The notes: generated by a model not told the origin, from the sequence alone. A stretch of DNA of 41,716 bases from Microbacteriaceae bacterium BACL25 MAG-120322-bin65 (GCA_001438965.1 LIAY01000002.1:1-41716), one strand, 5' to 3'. Positions 1 to 11,163 are shown, counted from the stretch's first letter. Translations and numbers: made by a program.

Positions 1-403
1 CCTGGTGGGGGTGCTCGCCACCGGCATACACTTTGAGTTTTGCCATTTGCTCGCGACCCAGAGTGTTCTTGGGCAACATTCCTCGAATGGCTTTTTCCAC
101 GGCACGAACCGGGTTGTTTTCCATCAGGTCTGCATAGCTGGTCGCGGTGAGTCCACCTGGATAACCAGAGTGGCGGTAAGCCATCTTCTGCGTCAATTTG
201 GCGCCGGTGAGAACAACCTTCTCGGCGTTGAGCACAATGACGTGGTCGCCCATGTCCATGTGCGGCGCGAAAGTGGGCTTGTGCTTGCCACGCAGTAAGA
301 CAGCGGCGTGGGTAGCGAGGCGACCCAACACCACATCAGTAGCGTCAATCACCAGCCACTCGCGCTGAACATCAGCGGGCTTGGGAGAAAAGGTGCGCGT
401 CAT
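1..403 (-). CDS. rplM: 50S ribosomal protein L13 (3' end truncated by window edge)
   Basis: Own translation of minus strand from ATG at 403: [70 protein letters not shown]...; characteristic L13. Not in the ORF track because no stop lies in the window. Confidence 0.96.
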   Translation of the reverse strand, partial: MTRTFSPKPADVQREWLVIDATDVVLGRLATHAAVLLRGKHKPTFAPHMDMGDHVIVLNAEKVVLTGAKLTQKMAYRHSGYPGGLTATSYADLMENNPVRAVEKAIRGMLPKNTLGREQMAKLKVYAGGEHPHQ

Positions 404-547
404 GCGACATTCCTTTACGGTTCGAGGTGTTCGTGAATCCCGCTCCGGTGGGTGTTCTGATTAAGAACGCCCCGGTGGAGGGCTCAACCTGGTACTCAGT
501 CGGCGACTGGCACCAACTTCATATCCTAGGGCACCAGAAACCCCCGG

Positions 548-1381
548 TCAATCCGAGGTTAGTGTGCGCCTGGCCCGGGTATCGAGTGCCTGCTGGGCCA
601 TATCGGCCTCGGGCGGGTACTCAATCGAAACAAGGGTGAGACCTTTAGCGGGCATCACCGGCCATTGACTTACCCGAGCTTTCTGCTCACGCACCCGCGC
701 CACATCGTCAACGGTGATTTTGCCTCTCCCCACCGCAACAGCGGAGCCCACAAGAGATCGGACCATAGAGCGACAAAAGGCGTCAGCTTTGACTGTGGCA
801 ATCAGGACACCTTCCGCGTTCCTGATCCACGAGAAACTCTGCAGCTTTCGAATCGTGGTCGCCGCTACCCGAGGTCGACAAAAAGCAGCCCAGTCGTGTA
901 ATCCCAACAGGGCAACACCCAGCTCATTCATGCGCTGCTCGTCGAGGCGATAGGGACTAACAACCGAAAACTTGCGATGGAGCGGATTTTTCCGAGCCGC
1001 CAGGTCGGCAATTCTGTATTCATAGGTTCGAGACAGCGCCGAAAACCGCGCATCGAACCCTGGTGGGGCCAGTGCCACATGGTGAACCGATATGGCGTCG
1101 GTGCCCAATGCCCCCTGCAGACGCCTAGGAAGTGCTCTCAGCGCGGCATCGCTGAGGTGAAAATCTTCAGGCAGATCAACATGAAAGACCTGAGCGAGAG
1201 CATGAACACCCGCATCCGTCCTGCCCGCAACAACTGTCTGGAAGGATTTTTTATCAAGGCGCAGGACAATCCCGAGCGCTATTTCTAGGGAAGCTTGAAC
1301 ACTGGGATGTGAGGGTTGGATTCCCCACCCAAAAAATTGGGTTCCCTCATATCCGCAGTCGATTCGAAGCCTGGTGCTCAC
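548..1381 (-). CDS. truA: tRNA pseudouridine(38-40) synthase TruA
   Basis: YEGTQFFGWGIQ and VVAGRTDAGVHALAQVFHVD motif with catalytic Asp; located after rplQ as is common in actinobacteria. Confidence 0.95.
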   Translation of the reverse strand: MSTRLRIDCGYEGTQFFGWGIQPSHPSVQASLEIALGIVLRLDKKSFQTVVAGRTDAGVHALAQVFHVDLPEDFHLSDAALRALPRRLQGALGTDAISVHHVALAPPGFDARFSALSRTYEYRIADLAARKNPLHRKFSVVSPYRLDEQRMNELGVALLGLHDWAAFCRPRVAATTIRKLQSFSWIRNAEGVLIATVKADAFCRSMVRSLVGSAVAVGRGKITVDDVARVREQKARVSQWPVMPAKGLTLVSIEYPPEADMAQQALDTRARRTLTSD

Positions 1382-1498
1382 ACGAGCCAGTGTAGAGCCG
1401 GGTTGGCTCGATCACGACTCCTGGAGCAAATCGCCCACTCAGTAGCCTTCACAACATTGATGTGGCGACGAAAGTTCGGCCGTCACAGTGGGAAAAAG

Positions 1499-2140
1499 CT
1501 ACTTAGTTTCTTCCTCGGCAGCGGCAACTTCAGTGGCTACTTCCTCAGCAGGCGCAGCTTCTTCTACTACCGCTTCTTCTGCGGGAGCTTCCTCAGCAGG
1601 CGCGCCTTCTGCAACCATTTCCTCTGCAGCGACTTCCTCTACGGGAGTCTCCACGCTTTCAGTGGTCTCTTCGATGGCCTCCGTGGCATCAACCACGGGA
1701 GTTTCCTCGATGGCCTCTGTCACAACAGGAGCAGCCTTGGGTTCTTCAACCTTGGCCTTCTTAGTCTTCGGCTTGGGGTTCACAGGTTCCAAAACGAGTT
1801 CAATGATGGCCATCGATGCGTTGTCGCCCTTGCGGAAGCCAGTCTTGACGATGCGGGTGTAACCGCCTTCACGCTTATCGACCTGAGGAGCAATCTCCAT
1901 GAACAACTTGTGCACAGCCGACTTGTCACGAATGATCGTCATCACGCGACGACGAGCATGCAAATCACCGCGCTTGGCGAAGGTCACCAGACGCTCAGCC
2001 AGGGGGCGCAAGCGCTTGGCCCTGGTCTCAGTCGTCTGGATACGGCCGTGCGTAAACAGCGCGGTCGCCAAGTTCGCCAGCATGAGGCGCTCGTGTGCGG
2101 GTCCGCCACCGAGGCGGGGTCCCTTAGTGGGCTTTGGCAT
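1499..2140 (-). CDS. rplQ: 50S ribosomal protein L17 with long acidic Ala/Glu/Val-rich C-terminal tail
   Basis: [53 protein letters not shown] is L17; follows rpoA. Confidence 0.97.
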   Translation of the reverse strand: MPKPTKGPRLGGGPAHERLMLANLATALFTHGRIQTTETRAKRLRPLAERLVTFAKRGDLHARRRVMTIIRDKSAVHKLFMEIAPQVDKREGGYTRIVKTGFRKGDNASMAIIELVLEPVNPKPKTKKAKVEEPKAAPVVTEAIEETPVVDATEAIEETTESVETPVEEVAAEEMVAEGAPAEEAPAEEAVVEEAAPAEEVATEVAAAEEETK

Positions 2141-2194
2141 TGTTGGGTTCTCTTCCGTGAATCAGTGCAAGGCGGTGGGGATTCCCCACCGTAA

Positions 2195-3187
2195 TTAGTT
2201 TTCTTCTTCGGTCTCTAGTCCGCTGTAAAAGCCAGAACCTTCGAATCCGGGCATCGGGTCCTTGAGCGACAAGCCCATTTCTGTCAGCTTGTCCTTGACC
2301 TCATCCACTGACTTCTGACCGAAGTTGCGGATGTTAACCAACTGGTGCTCAGACAAAGCAATCAGTTCGCTCACCGTGTTGATACCTTCACGCTTGAGGC
2401 AGTTGTAGCTGCGCACCGTGAGGTCAAGGCTTTCAATGGTCATCGCCATTTCCGTCGAGAGAACTGCCTCAACGGGGGCGGGGCCAATCTCAATACCTTC
2501 AGCTTCGGTGTTGAGGTCTCTGGCCAAACCGAAGAGCTCCACCAGGGTACGACCGGCGGACGCGACAGCGTCGCGGGGGGTCATCGAAGGCTTGGTCTCA
2601 ACATCAACAACCAAACGGTCGAAGTCGGTACGCTCACCGGCACGAGTTGCCTCGACGCGGTAGGTGACCTTCAATACGGGTGAGTAGATCGAGTCGATCG
2701 GGACCTGACCAGCTTCAGCGTATTCGTTGCGGTTTTGCACCGAGGAAACATAACCACGGCCGCGCTCAATGGTGAGCTCCAGCTCGAAATTGGCCTTGTC
2801 GTTCAAGGTGGCAATGTGGAGTTCAGGGTTGTGAATCTCAACACCGGCTGGCGCCTGGATGTCAGCAGCGCTGACAGCGCCACCTCCGGTCTTGCGCAGG
2901 AAAGCTGAGATGGGCTCGTCGTGCTCGCTGGAGACAACAAGCTTCTTGAGGTTCAAGATGATCTCGGTAACGTCTTCTTTTACGCCCTCAACAGTCGAGA
3001 ACTCGTGAAGGACGCCATCGAGACGAATGCTGGTGACCGCTGCACCCGGAATGGACGACAGCAGCGTGCGACGCATGGAGTTACCCAGCGTGTAGCCAAA
3101 ACCTGGCTCTAGAGGCTCAATAATAAAAGCTGAGCGGTGTTCGGACAGGGATTCTTCTGTGAGGGTGGGGCGCTGTGCAATGAGCAC
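2195..3187 (-). CDS. rpoA: DNA-directed RNA polymerase subunit alpha
   Basis: [73 protein letters not shown]; alpha-CTD present. Confidence 0.98.
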   Translation of the reverse strand: MLIAQRPTLTEESLSEHRSAFIIEPLEPGFGYTLGNSMRRTLLSSIPGAAVTSIRLDGVLHEFSTVEGVKEDVTEIILNLKKLVVSSEHDEPISAFLRKTGGGAVSAADIQAPAGVEIHNPELHIATLNDKANFELELTIERGRGYVSSVQNRNEYAEAGQVPIDSIYSPVLKVTYRVEATRAGERTDFDRLVVDVETKPSMTPRDAVASAGRTLVELFGLARDLNTEAEGIEIGPAPVEAVLSTEMAMTIESLDLTVRSYNCLKREGINTVSELIALSEHQLVNIRNFGQKSVDEVKDKLTEMGLSLKDPMPGFEGSGFYSGLETEEEN

Positions 3188-3323
3188 TGTTGTGTTTCCT
3201 TTCGGCTAAGTGTCCGCTATATGACACTTGGTTGAGGATGCGGGGTGAACCGCGGCGAACTATGGGGTTATTTGGGGTTGGAGGCTGTTGAGAATACCCA
3301 GCTGGGAAAACTCAACGACCTCA

Positions 3324-3722
3324 CTACACGCGACGGCGCTTGGGCGGACGGCAACCGTTGTGAGCCTGTGGGGTCACATCGGTAATCGAGCCCACCTCCA
3401 GGCCAGTGGCCTGGAGTGAACGAATCGCAGTCTCACGACCGGAACCCGGTCCTTTGACGAAAACTTCAACCTTCTTCATACCGTGCTCTTGAGCCTGACG
3501 AGCCGCTGATTCAGCAGCCATCTGTGCGGCGAAGGGGGTCGACTTACGCGAGCCCTTAAAGCCCACTCCACCGGAAGACGCCCAGGCGATTACCGCGCCG
3601 GTGGGGTCCGTGATGGACACGATCGTGTTGTTGAAGGTCGACTTGATGTGAGCCTGACCTACAGCAATGTTCTTCTTGGTCTTCCTCCGCGGCTTACGCG
3701 CGGCGGCTTTGGGTGCTGCCAT
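3324..3722 (-). CDS. rpsK: 30S ribosomal protein S11
   Basis: [47 protein letters not shown] and C-terminal [17 protein letters not shown]. Confidence 0.98.
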   Translation of the reverse strand: MAAPKAAARKPRRKTKKNIAVGQAHIKSTFNNTIVSITDPTGAVIAWASSGGVGFKGSRKSTPFAAQMAAESAARQAQEHGMKKVEVFVKGPGSGRETAIRSLQATGLEVGSITDVTPQAHNGCRPPKRRRV

Positions 3723-3774
3723 GATTTTTTCTCCGTGACTTTCAGATTGTGAGGTTGTTTACCAAAACGGAGGC

Positions 3775-4149
3775 CTAAACGGCCTTCTTCCTACCGGCGA
3801 CAGTGCGCTTGGGGCCCTTACGGGTTCGCGCGTTGGTCTTGGTTCGCTGACCTCTTACGGGCAGGCCGCGACGGTGGCGAATACCTTGGTAACTGCCGAT
3901 TTCGACCTTGCGTCGAATATCTGCGGTCACTTCACGACGAAGGTCACCCTCCACCTTGTAGACAGTCTCGATGTGCTCACGCAGCTTCAACAGCTGGTCA
4001 TCGGTGAGATCCTTGACGCGAGTGTTGGGGTCAATGCCCGTCACTTCCAACGTCTGCTTGGAACGGGTGCGACCCACTCCGTAAATATAAGTCAGGGCGA
4101 TTTCAACCCGCTTTTCGCGAGGAATATCGACTCCGGCAAGACGTGCCAT
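3775..4149 (-). CDS. rpsM: 30S ribosomal protein S13
   Basis: [40 protein letters not shown]; start set to ATG at 4149, not the upstream ORF extension to 4221. Confidence 0.97.
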   Translation of the reverse strand: MARLAGVDIPREKRVEIALTYIYGVGRTRSKQTLEVTGIDPNTRVKDLTDDQLLKLREHIETVYKVEGDLRREVTADIRRKVEIGSYQGIRHRRGLPVRGQRTKTNARTRKGPKRTVAGRKKAV

Positions 4150-4261
4150 TTTTTTCTCCTGGTGCGCTGAAAGGTGTGGGACAGCGTCGGTGCCCGGGCC
4201 TTTCCCCGAGGAGTCCCCCACTAATGCGGGTTCGTGACACTGCCGTTAATCTGTGGAGTGA

Positions 4262-4375
4262 TTAGCCCTGACGCTGTTTGTGACGGGGATTTTCGCAAAT
4301 CACCATGACATTGCCATGACGACGAATGACTTTGCACTTTTCGCACATGGGCTTAACACTGGCGCTAACCTTCAT
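4262..4375 (-). CDS. rpmJ: 50S ribosomal protein L36
   Basis: Own translation: [37 protein letters not shown]; 37 aa, too short for the supplied ORF track. C-x2-C...C...H zinc-binding pattern retained. Confidence 0.96.
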   Translation of the reverse strand: MKVSASVKPMCEKCKVIRRHGNVMVICENPRHKQRQG

Positions 4376-4441
4376 ATCTTTTCCTTATCCATCGCTGGCC
4401 TCGTGCCCAAGTGGTTCCTCGGGCCGTTCCTTATCCAGTGC

Positions 4442-4663
4442 TTACTTGTAACGGTAGACAATGCGGCCACGTGTCAGGTCGTAAGGACTTAGTTCCACAA
4501 TGACTTTGTCTTCCGGCAAAATTCGGATGTAATGCTGACGCATTTTCCCCGAGATGTGGGCAAGAACCTTGTGACCGTTGGTCAACTCCACGCGGAACAT
4601 CGCATTGGGAAGGGCTTCGACTACTGCACCTTCGATTTCGATGACGCCGTCTTTGTTGGCCAT
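4442..4663 (-). CDS. infA: Translation initiation factor IF-1
   Basis: [73 protein letters not shown]; start ATG at 4663. Confidence 0.98.
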   Translation of the reverse strand: MANKDGVIEIEGAVVEALPNAMFRVELTNGHKVLAHISGKMRQHYIRILPEDKVIVELSPYDLTRGRIVYRYK

Positions 4664-4799
4664 AGCCTCATATCTTGTTGTAACGAGTAATCGCACTGGT
4701 CATGCGGTCTGGGTAAAATAAGGTCCGGAGACGTTTTTTACACCAATGAACAATCCTAGACCCGCATCCTTGCTTACACAAGTCCAGAATATGAAAAAA

Positions 4800-5393
4800 T
4801 CAGGCGGTGACGCCTACCGAGGCCAACGCGCTCATGATGCGCTGGGTGACCTCACTAATGTCACCAATTCCATCGATAGCGACCACCAGTCCGCGCTGGG
4901 TATAAAGATCAATCAGCGGGGCTGTCTGGTCTTGGTACACCTCCAGGCGATGGCGCACGACAGATTCGTCGTCATCGCTGCGACCCTGCTCGGTAGCTCG
5001 CTTACGAAGCCGCGACACCACCACATCAGGATCAGCCACTAGCTGCACCACTGCGTCCATGGCGGTGTTGTGCCCGGCTAGGAAATCATCTAGGTGGCGC
5101 ACCTGATCTGTGGTGCGTGGGTAGCCATCGAGCAAAAACCCGTTCGCCGCATCGGATTCTTCCAACCGGTCGGTGATGAGGTCATTGGTCAGCGAGTCAG
5201 GAACATTGTCTCCCGCGTCCATAAAAGCTTTTGCTTGAAGGCCCAAGGGCGTCTGCTCCGCCACGTTGTGGCGGAAGATATCTCCCGTGGAAATAGCCGG
5301 AACGCCAAAAGCTTGGGAGAGCTGCTGAGCCTGAGTACCTTTTCCTGCTCCAGGGGGGCCGATCAGGAGTAAGCGAGGACCCGCGGGGCTCAC
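4800..5393 (-). CDS. adk: Adenylate kinase
   Basis: LLLIGPPGAGKGTQAQQLSQAFGVPAISTGDIFR and LLDGYPRTTDQ; directly downstream of secY (4-nt overlap). Confidence 0.97.
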   Translation of the reverse strand: MSPAGPRLLLIGPPGAGKGTQAQQLSQAFGVPAISTGDIFRHNVAEQTPLGLQAKAFMDAGDNVPDSLTNDLITDRLEESDAANGFLLDGYPRTTDQVRHLDDFLAGHNTAMDAVVQLVADPDVVVSRLRKRATEQGRSDDDESVVRHRLEVYQDQTAPLIDLYTQRGLVVAIDGIGDISEVTQRIMSALASVGVTA

Positions 5394-6712
5394 TTAAGCA
5401 GTCCCTCGTAGTGACGTTGTTGCAGCTGCGAATCAATCTGCTTGACGGTATCAAGACCCACGCCGACGATGATCAAAATGCTGGCGCCACCGAAGGGGAA
5501 GTTCTGGTTGGCATTCACTGTCGCCAGAGCAATGAGCGGAATCAACGCCACAAGACCCAAATACAGAGAACCCGGCAGCGTAATCCTGGTCAACACGTAG
5601 TCCAGGTACTCTGCGGTAGGACGACCGGCACGAATTCCTGGAATAAATCCGCCGTAGCGCTTCATGTTGTCGGCAACTTCTTCAGGGTTGAAGATAATGG
5701 CCACATAGAAATAAGTGAAGCCAACAATCAGCATGAAGTAGGCAACCATATACAAGGGGTTATCACCCGAAGTCAGGTTGTTTTGAATCCACACAACCCA
5801 TTCCGGGGTGGTTCCGCCCGAGCCTGGCTGGTTGAACTGTGCAAACAGGGCTGGCAAATACAGCAACGACGAGGCGAAAATAACCGGAATAACACCGGCC
5901 ATGTTTACCTTGATCGGAATATAGGTGTTGGTGCCACCATAGGTTCGCCTACCCACCATGCGCTTGGCGTACTGCACCGGAACACGTCGTTGTGACTGCT
6001 CAACAAAGACAACCAGCCCCATAATGACCAGTCCCACAGCCAGCACGACAACGAAGATGTCGATGCCTTCGGTCTTTGCGATGGCCCAGAGCGAGGAAGG
6101 GAAAGTGGCGGCGATCGAAACAAAAATCATCAGCGACATTCCGTTGCCCACACCGCGCTCGGTGATCATTTCACCTAGCCACATAATCAGGCCTGTACCG
6201 GCTGTCATGGTGATAACCATCAACATGATCGCGTACCACGCGTCATTGGAAAGGAGTTGGTTACAGACTGGAACACCGGAGCTGCCAAACAGGGCGCCAC
6301 TTCGAGCCACCGTAATCAAGGTGGTGGACTGCAAGAGTGCTAAGCCGATAGTCAGGTAACGCGTGTACTGCGTCAACTTGCCCTGGCCAGATTGACCCTC
6401 TTTGTGGAGAGCCTCAAAGTGCGGGATCACGACGCGGAGCAGCTGAGTAATAATCGATGCCGTGATGTAGGGCATGATGCCCAAAGCGAAAACGGACAGC
6501 TGCAACAGTGCGCCACCGCTGAAAAGGTTGATTAGTTCATACAATCCAGCAGTGTTGCCCGTTCCGGCGAGACACTGTTGGACGTTTTGGTAGTCCACAA
6601 ACGGTGCCGGAATAAACCCGCCCAAGCGGAATATACCCACGATAAAAAGAGTGAACCCAATTTTTCGTCGCAAATCCGGAGTGCGGAAAATTCTTCCTAA
6701 GGCGCTGAACAC
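5390..6712 (-). CDS. secY: Preprotein translocase subunit SecY
   Basis: VFSALGRIFRTPDLRRKIGFTLFIVGIFRLGGFIPAP...; multi-TM. GTG start proposed at 6712 because AGGAGG lies at the correct spacing upstream (ggcAGGAGGatgatGTG); the track's 6742 start is an extension. Confidence 0.96.
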   Translation of the reverse strand: MFSALGRIFRTPDLRRKIGFTLFIVGIFRLGGFIPAPFVDYQNVQQCLAGTGNTAGLYELINLFSGGALLQLSVFALGIMPYITASIITQLLRVVIPHFEALHKEGQSGQGKLTQYTRYLTIGLALLQSTTLITVARSGALFGSSGVPVCNQLLSNDAWYAIMLMVITMTAGTGLIMWLGEMITERGVGNGMSLMIFVSIAATFPSSLWAIAKTEGIDIFVVVLAVGLVIMGLVVFVEQSQRRVPVQYAKRMVGRRTYGGTNTYIPIKVNMAGVIPVIFASSLLYLPALFAQFNQPGSGGTTPEWVVWIQNNLTSGDNPLYMVAYFMLIVGFTYFYVAIIFNPEEVADNMKRYGGFIPGIRAGRPTAEYLDYVLTRITLPGSLYLGLVALIPLIALATVNANQNFPFGGASILIIVGVGLDTVKQIDSQLQQRHYEGLLK

Positions 6713-6809
6713 ATCATCCTCCTGCCAGGTGCCCGGGGGCACGTGGTCTCGAGCTTACCGTTATGACTGGTGAGTCAAAAAGTTAGCTGTGCTGACGAAA
6801 CCGCTAAAG

Positions 6810-7589
6810 CTACTCTTTGATGGCGCCGCCGGCTTTGACAATCTTGTCAATGGCCTGCTGGGAAACCTTGTCCACGGTTATGGTCAGAGCAACATTCACG
6901 TCACCTTCACCCAAAACCTTGACTTTCTGGTTCTTGCGCACAGCACCCTTAGCAACCAGGTCACTGATCGTGACATCGCCACCCTTGGGGTACAACTCGC
7001 CAAGGCGTCCCACGTTAACAACCTGGTATTCGACCCGGAAAGGGTTTTTGAATCCACGAAGTTTCGGAGTGCGCATGACGGAAGTCAGCTGGCCACCCTG
7101 GAAACCGGGGCGCACCTGATAGCGAGCCTTAGTTCCCTTGGTACCACGACCGGCCGTCTTACCCTTTGAACCCTCACCACGACCCACACGGGTTTTGGCT
7201 TTCTTGGATCCAGGAGCAGGACGCAGGTGGTGAAGCTTCACTACCGAAGCACGTGCTTCCGTTTCTTTCTTGGCAGCTGGCTTTTTGGCGGCAGGCTTCG
7301 CTGCTGCGGGCTTAGTTGCAGTAGCTTCCTTCTTCTCGGTCGCAGGAGCAGCTTTAGCTGCAGCTGGCTTCGCGCTAGCGGCAGGTTTAGCTGCAGCCTT
7401 CGCGGGAGCCTTCACTGCTGGCTTAGCTGTGGCAGCTTTAGGCGCAGCAGCTTTCGCAACAGGAGCTTTCGCTGCGGGAGCTTTAGGTGCAGCAGCTTTC
7501 GCTGCTGGCTTCTTAGCTGCAGGCGCTTTTGCTGCAGCATCTGTCTTTGCTACCGGCTTCTTGGCAGCTGGCTTTTTTTCTTCAGCCAT
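6810..7589 (-). CDS. rplO: 50S ribosomal protein L15 with ~115-aa N-terminal Ala/Lys/Pro-rich extension
   Basis: [51 protein letters not shown] is the L15 core; preceded in frame by low-complexity A/K/P sequence. Confidence 0.96.
   Translation of the reverse strand: MAEEKKPAAKKPVAKTDAAAKAPAAKKPAAKAAAPKAPAAKAPVAKAAAPKAATAKPAVKAPAKAAAKPAASAKPAAAKAAPATEKKEATATKPAAAKPAAKKPAAKKETEARASVVKLHHLRPAPGSKKAKTRVGRGEGSKGKTAGRGTKGTKARYQVRPGFQGGQLTSVMRTPKLRGFKNPFRVEYQVVNVGRLGELYPKGGDVTISDLVAKGAVRKNQKVKVLGEGDVNVALTITVDKVSQQAIDKIVKAGGAIKE
7244..7585 (-). repeat. Degenerate low-complexity repeat encoding (A/P)-K-A-(A/P) motifs in the L15 N-terminal extension
   Basis: Repeated gcn-gcn-aaa/aag-ccn codon blocks (e.g. 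[22 protein letters not shown]). Confidence 0.85.
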
Positions 7590-7774
7590 TAGTCAATCTC
7601 CTCGACCTTCACCAGGTGTGCGACGGTGCGCACATACCCGCGGTTGGCGGACGTATCTTCACGGACGACGGAGTCGCCGATTCTTTTGAGACCCAAGCTG
7701 CGAATGGTTTCGCGCTGGTTGGGTTTTTCGCTAATCAGTGACTTGATTTGCGTCACTTTGAGCATTTTGGCCAT
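7589..7774 (-). CDS. rpmD: 50S ribosomal protein L30
   Basis: [61 protein letters not shown]; start ATG at 7774. Confidence 0.96.
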   Translation of the reverse strand: MAKMLKVTQIKSLISEKPNQRETIRSLGLKRIGDSVVREDTSANRGYVRTVAHLVKVEEID

Positions 7775-8457
7775 TAGGCACCTGTCTTTGCTGCTGCCAG
7801 GGCGTCTGCCTCGGCACGGATGAGGTGAGCGGGCGCCATATCTTCGAACTCGATGTTGCGCCTTGCAGCAACGCTGCGGGGCTCTTCGAGCATCTTCAGT
7901 GCGGCAACTGTGGCATGAACAATGTTGAGCGTGTTGGAGGAACCCAACGACTTGCTCAAGACATCGTGAATACCGGCACACTCCAGGACGGCACGAACCG
8001 GACCACCGGCGATAACACCGGTACCCGGCGTTGCCGGACGCAAGAGCACCACACCGGCAGCGGCCTCACCCTGGACGGGGTGGGGAATCGTCTGCGCAAC
8101 GCGGGGCACCTTGAAGAAGTTCTTCTTAGCGTCCTCGACACCTTTAGAAATAGCAGTAGGAACTTCACGGGCTTTGCCGTATCCAACGCCGACCATGCCG
8201 TTACCGTCTCCTACAACGACCAGAGCGGTGAAGCTGAAGCGACGACCACCCTTGACCACCTTGGAAACACGGTTGATGGTGACCACGCGCTCGAGGAACT
8301 GGCTCTTGTCGTTATCGCGCACTCCACGCTCACGAGCGTTGGGGTTGCGTTCACGACTACCACGACGAGCCTCACGAGGCTCGTTGGTGAGGTCCACCTC
8401 TGCGGCGGGGGCGCCAGCGTCGACCACGGGGGTCTCGTCTTTAACTTCTTCACTCAC
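7774..8457 (-). CDS. rpsE: 30S ribosomal protein S5
   Basis: [50 protein letters not shown]. Confidence 0.97.
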   Translation of the reverse strand: MSEEVKDETPVVDAGAPAAEVDLTNEPREARRGSRERNPNARERGVRDNDKSQFLERVVTINRVSKVVKGGRRFSFTALVVVGDGNGMVGVGYGKAREVPTAISKGVEDAKKNFFKVPRVAQTIPHPVQGEAAAGVVLLRPATPGTGVIAGGPVRAVLECAGIHDVLSKSLGSSNTLNIVHATVAALKMLEEPRSVAARRNIEFEDMAPAHLIRAEADALAAAKTGA

Positions 8458-8822
8458 AGTTTCAATCCACTCTCTCGTGCGGCATCGGCAATCGCAGCAA
8501 CTCGTCCGGCGTAACGGTTTCCACCGCGGTCAAAAACGACCTTGGAAATCCCGGCCTTCTGGGCGCGCTCAGCAACCATCTGGCCAACCTTTTTTGCCTT
8601 CGCTGTCTTATCCCCAGCAAAGGAACGCATGTCTGGTTCCATTGTGGAAGCCGACACCAGGGTGTGACCCAAGGCGTCGTTAACAACCTGAACAACGATG
8701 TGGCGAGCTGATCGAGTGACGACCATGCGAGGCATAGCCTCGGTGCCCACAACCTTCTTGCGAAGTCTGGTGTGACGACGATCTCTCGCCGCGGAACGAC
8801 TCTTACCTCTAACAAAAGCCAT
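8454..8822 (-). CDS. rplR: 50S ribosomal protein L18
   Basis: [35 protein letters not shown]...[26 protein letters not shown]. Confidence 0.97.
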   Translation of the reverse strand: MAFVRGKSRSAARDRRHTRLRKKVVGTEAMPRMVVTRSARHIVVQVVNDALGHTLVSASTMEPDMRSFAGDKTAKAKKVGQMVAERAQKAGISKVVFDRGGNRYAGRVAAIADAARESGLKL

Positions 8823-8824
8823 GA

Positions 8825-9361
8825 TTACTTACCACTCTTTCCGGCCTTGCGGCGGACGTTCTCGCCGGCATAACGCACACCCTTGCCCTTATAAGGCTCA
8901 GGCTTGCGCAGTTTACGAATGTTGGCGGCAACCTCACCAACGGCTTGCTTATCAATGCCGCTAACAGTGAGTTTGTCGTTACCCAGAACGGTCAGGGTAA
9001 TGCCAGCAGGTGGCTCAACGGTGATGGAGTGTGAATACCCCAACGACAGCTCAATACCCTGGCCCTTGGCGACCAGACGGTAACCCGTTCCCACCACTTC
9101 GAGTGATTTCTGGAAGCCCTCCGTCACACCCAGAATCTGGTTGTTGATCAGGGTCCTGGTCAACCCGTGCAACGAACGCGACGCGCGCTCATCATCCGGG
9201 CGGGTAACAATCACCTGGTTTTCGACCATGTTTGCCTCAATAGGCTCCTTCACGGTGAGCGAAAGCTCACCCTTGGGGCCTTTGACAGCAACTAACTGGC
9301 CGTCAATAGTGACGGTGACTCCGGTGGGAACATCAATGGGCATGCGACCAATACGTGACAT
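8825..9361 (-). CDS. rplF: 50S ribosomal protein L6
   Basis: [34 protein letters not shown]...[24 protein letters not shown]. Confidence 0.98.
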   Translation of the reverse strand: MSRIGRMPIDVPTGVTVTIDGQLVAVKGPKGELSLTVKEPIEANMVENQVIVTRPDDERASRSLHGLTRTLINNQILGVTEGFQKSLEVVGTGYRLVAKGQGIELSLGYSHSITVEPPAGITLTVLGNDKLTVSGIDKQAVGEVAANIRKLRKPEPYKGKGVRYAGENVRRKAGKSGK

Positions 9362-9367
9362 GTCAGA

Positions 9368-9766
9368 TCACCACACGTAGGCGAGGACTTCCCCACCCAC
9401 GCCTTTCTTGGTTGCTTCCCGGTCGGTCAACAAACCTGAGGAGGTCGACAAAATCGCGACACCCAATCCGCCGTGAACCTTAGGAATCTCGGTGGACTTC
9501 GCGTAAACCCGGAGGCCGGGCTTAGATACGCGCTTAATGCCCACAATCGAGCGCTCGCGCTTGGGGCCATATTTGAGCTCCAAGGTAAGTGAGGTACCCA
9601 CGCGGGCAGCCTCCACCTTCCAGCTACCGATATAACCTTCGCGCTGCAAAATCTCAGCAATGTGCGTTTTTAGTTTGGAACCGGGCATGGACACAAGTTC
9701 GTGGTGTGCCTGGTTCGCATTACGCAGTCTGGTCAGCATGTCTGCGACCGGATCTGTCATGGTCAT
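9368..9766 (-). CDS. rpsH: 30S ribosomal protein S8
   Basis: [46 protein letters not shown]. Confidence 0.98.
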   Translation of the reverse strand: MTMTDPVADMLTRLRNANQAHHELVSMPGSKLKTHIAEILQREGYIGSWKVEAARVGTSLTLELKYGPKRERSIVGIKRVSKPGLRVYAKSTEIPKVHGGLGVAILSTSSGLLTDREATKKGVGGEVLAYVW

Positions 9767-9836
9767 GGGTGTATCTCTTTTCTCTGGCCGGTTTCGACTC
9801 CAGGGGCACCTGGGCCGACCTCGCTAGTTAGGGCCT

Positions 9837-10430
9837 TTAGGCCTCGGTTTGGATGGCCTGCGCGAACGGGAAGCCGAGCGCCGACAGGAGTGCGCGACCT
9901 TCATCATCGGTTTTCGCAGTGGTGACCAAAGTGATGTCAAAACCGCGAACCCGATCGATGTTGTCTTGGTCAATCTCATGGAACACCGACTGCTCAGTGA
10001 TGCCAAAAGTGTAGTTTCCGTTTCCATCAAATTGACGGTCACTCAAACCACGGAAGTCACGGATACGAGGCAAAGCCAGGTTCACGAGACGATCGAGAAA
10101 CTCCCATGCGCGGTTGCCACGAAGTGTCACGTGAGCACCAATGGGCATCCCTTCACGCAGTTTGAACTGCGCAATGGAAACTCGGGCCAAGCTGACAACG
10201 GGCTTTTGTCCGGTAATCAGGGTGAGGTCCTTGAGGGCCCCATCCATGACCTTGGAGTCTTTAGCTGCGTCGCCCACACCGGTGTTGACGACAACCTTGA
10301 CGATGCCGGGAACCTGGTGAGGGTTGGTGTAACCAAAATGCTCGGTTAGCGCAGGGACGATTTCCTTGCGGTAGTGAGCCTTAAGACGGGGGACGCCAGA
10401 AGTCTTAGCTTCGGCGGTTGCTGCTGCCAT
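9837..10430 (-). CDS. rplE: 50S ribosomal protein L5
   Basis: [63 protein letters not shown]. Confidence 0.97.
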   Translation of the reverse strand: MAAATAEAKTSGVPRLKAHYRKEIVPALTEHFGYTNPHQVPGIVKVVVNTGVGDAAKDSKVMDGALKDLTLITGQKPVVSLARVSIAQFKLREGMPIGAHVTLRGNRAWEFLDRLVNLALPRIRDFRGLSDRQFDGNGNYTFGITEQSVFHEIDQDNIDRVRGFDITLVTTAKTDDEGRALLSALGFPFAQAIQTEA

Positions 10431-10789
10431 TAGAGCTCTTCTCCTGATTTCTTGGCGATGCGCACGCGCACCTGCTTCTTCACACCGTTTTTCTCAACGG
10501 TCTTGATCTTGGACCCCACACGAGTGGGCTTCTTGGTCTTGGGGTCCACCACGGCCACGTTAGAGATGTGAATGGGGGCTTCGTGAGTTTCCAAACCACC
10601 GGTCTTCGAACCGCGCTGGGATTGACCCACGCGAATGTGCTTGGTCACGTAGTTGACGCCTTCAACGAGGACACGGTTGGTCTCGCCAATAACCTCAATA
10701 ACGCGCCCCTGCTTGCCGCGATCTCCGCCGCGGTCCTCGCGTGCACCGGAAATAACCTCTACGAGGTCACCCTTTTTGATTTTTGCCAT
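10430..10789 (-). CDS. rplX: 50S ribosomal protein L24
   Basis: [81 protein letters not shown] motif. Confidence 0.97.
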   Translation of the reverse strand: MAKIKKGDLVEVISGAREDRGGDRGKQGRVIEVIGETNRVLVEGVNYVTKHIRVGQSQRGSKTGGLETHEAPIHISNVAVVDPKTKKPTRVGSKIKTVEKNGVKKQVRVRIAKKSGEEL

Positions 10790-10791
10790 GG

Positions 10792-11163
10792 TTAAACAAC
10801 CTCCGGAGCCAACGAGATGATCTTCATGAAGCGCTTGTCGCGGAGTTCGCGTCCCACGGGCCCAAAAATACGGGTTCCACGAGGTTCGCCCTCTTTGGTC
10901 TTAATGAGCACCGCAGCGTTTTCATCAAACTTGATATACGAGCCATCGGGACGACGGGTTTCTTTTACCGTGCGCACGATGACAGCTTTGACAACTTCAC
11001 CCTTTTTGACGTTACCGCCGGGGATTGCGTCTTTGACAGTGGCGACAATGATGTCTCCGATGCCCGCATAGCGGCGCCCGGAACCACCCAACACACGGAT
11101 AGCCAAAAGTTCTTTGGCGCCGGTGTTATCGGCCACTTTGACTCGGGATTCTTGCTGAATCAT
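10792..11163 (-). CDS. rplN: 50S ribosomal protein L14
   Basis: [46 protein letters not shown]. Confidence 0.98.
   Translation of the reverse strand: MIQQESRVKVADNTGAKELLAIRVLGGSGRRYAGIGDIIVATVKDAIPGGNVKKGEVVKAVIVRTVKETRRPDGSYIKFDENAAVLIKTKEGEPRGTRIFGPVGRELRDKRFMKIISLAPEVV

Noticed and set aside
1316-2194. 292-aa plus-strand ORF antisense to rplQ
   Set aside because: Antisense shadow of L17 and its low-complexity tail; Ser/Phe/Leu-rich with no recognisable domain.
4150-4221. N-terminal extension of rpsM to 4221
   Set aside because: [24 protein letters not shown] does not match S13; canonical start [10 protein letters not shown] with upstream ribosome-binding sequence.
7244-7585. CRISPR-like or minisatellite repeat
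   Set aside because: Periodicity is codon-level and degenerate, with no constant repeat/unique spacer structure; explained by the coding tract.
7227-7689. Plus-strand ORFs (Ala/Phe-rich and Ser/Cys-rich) across the rplO extension
   Set aside because: Reverse-strand reading of the A/K/P-coding repeat; not independent genes.
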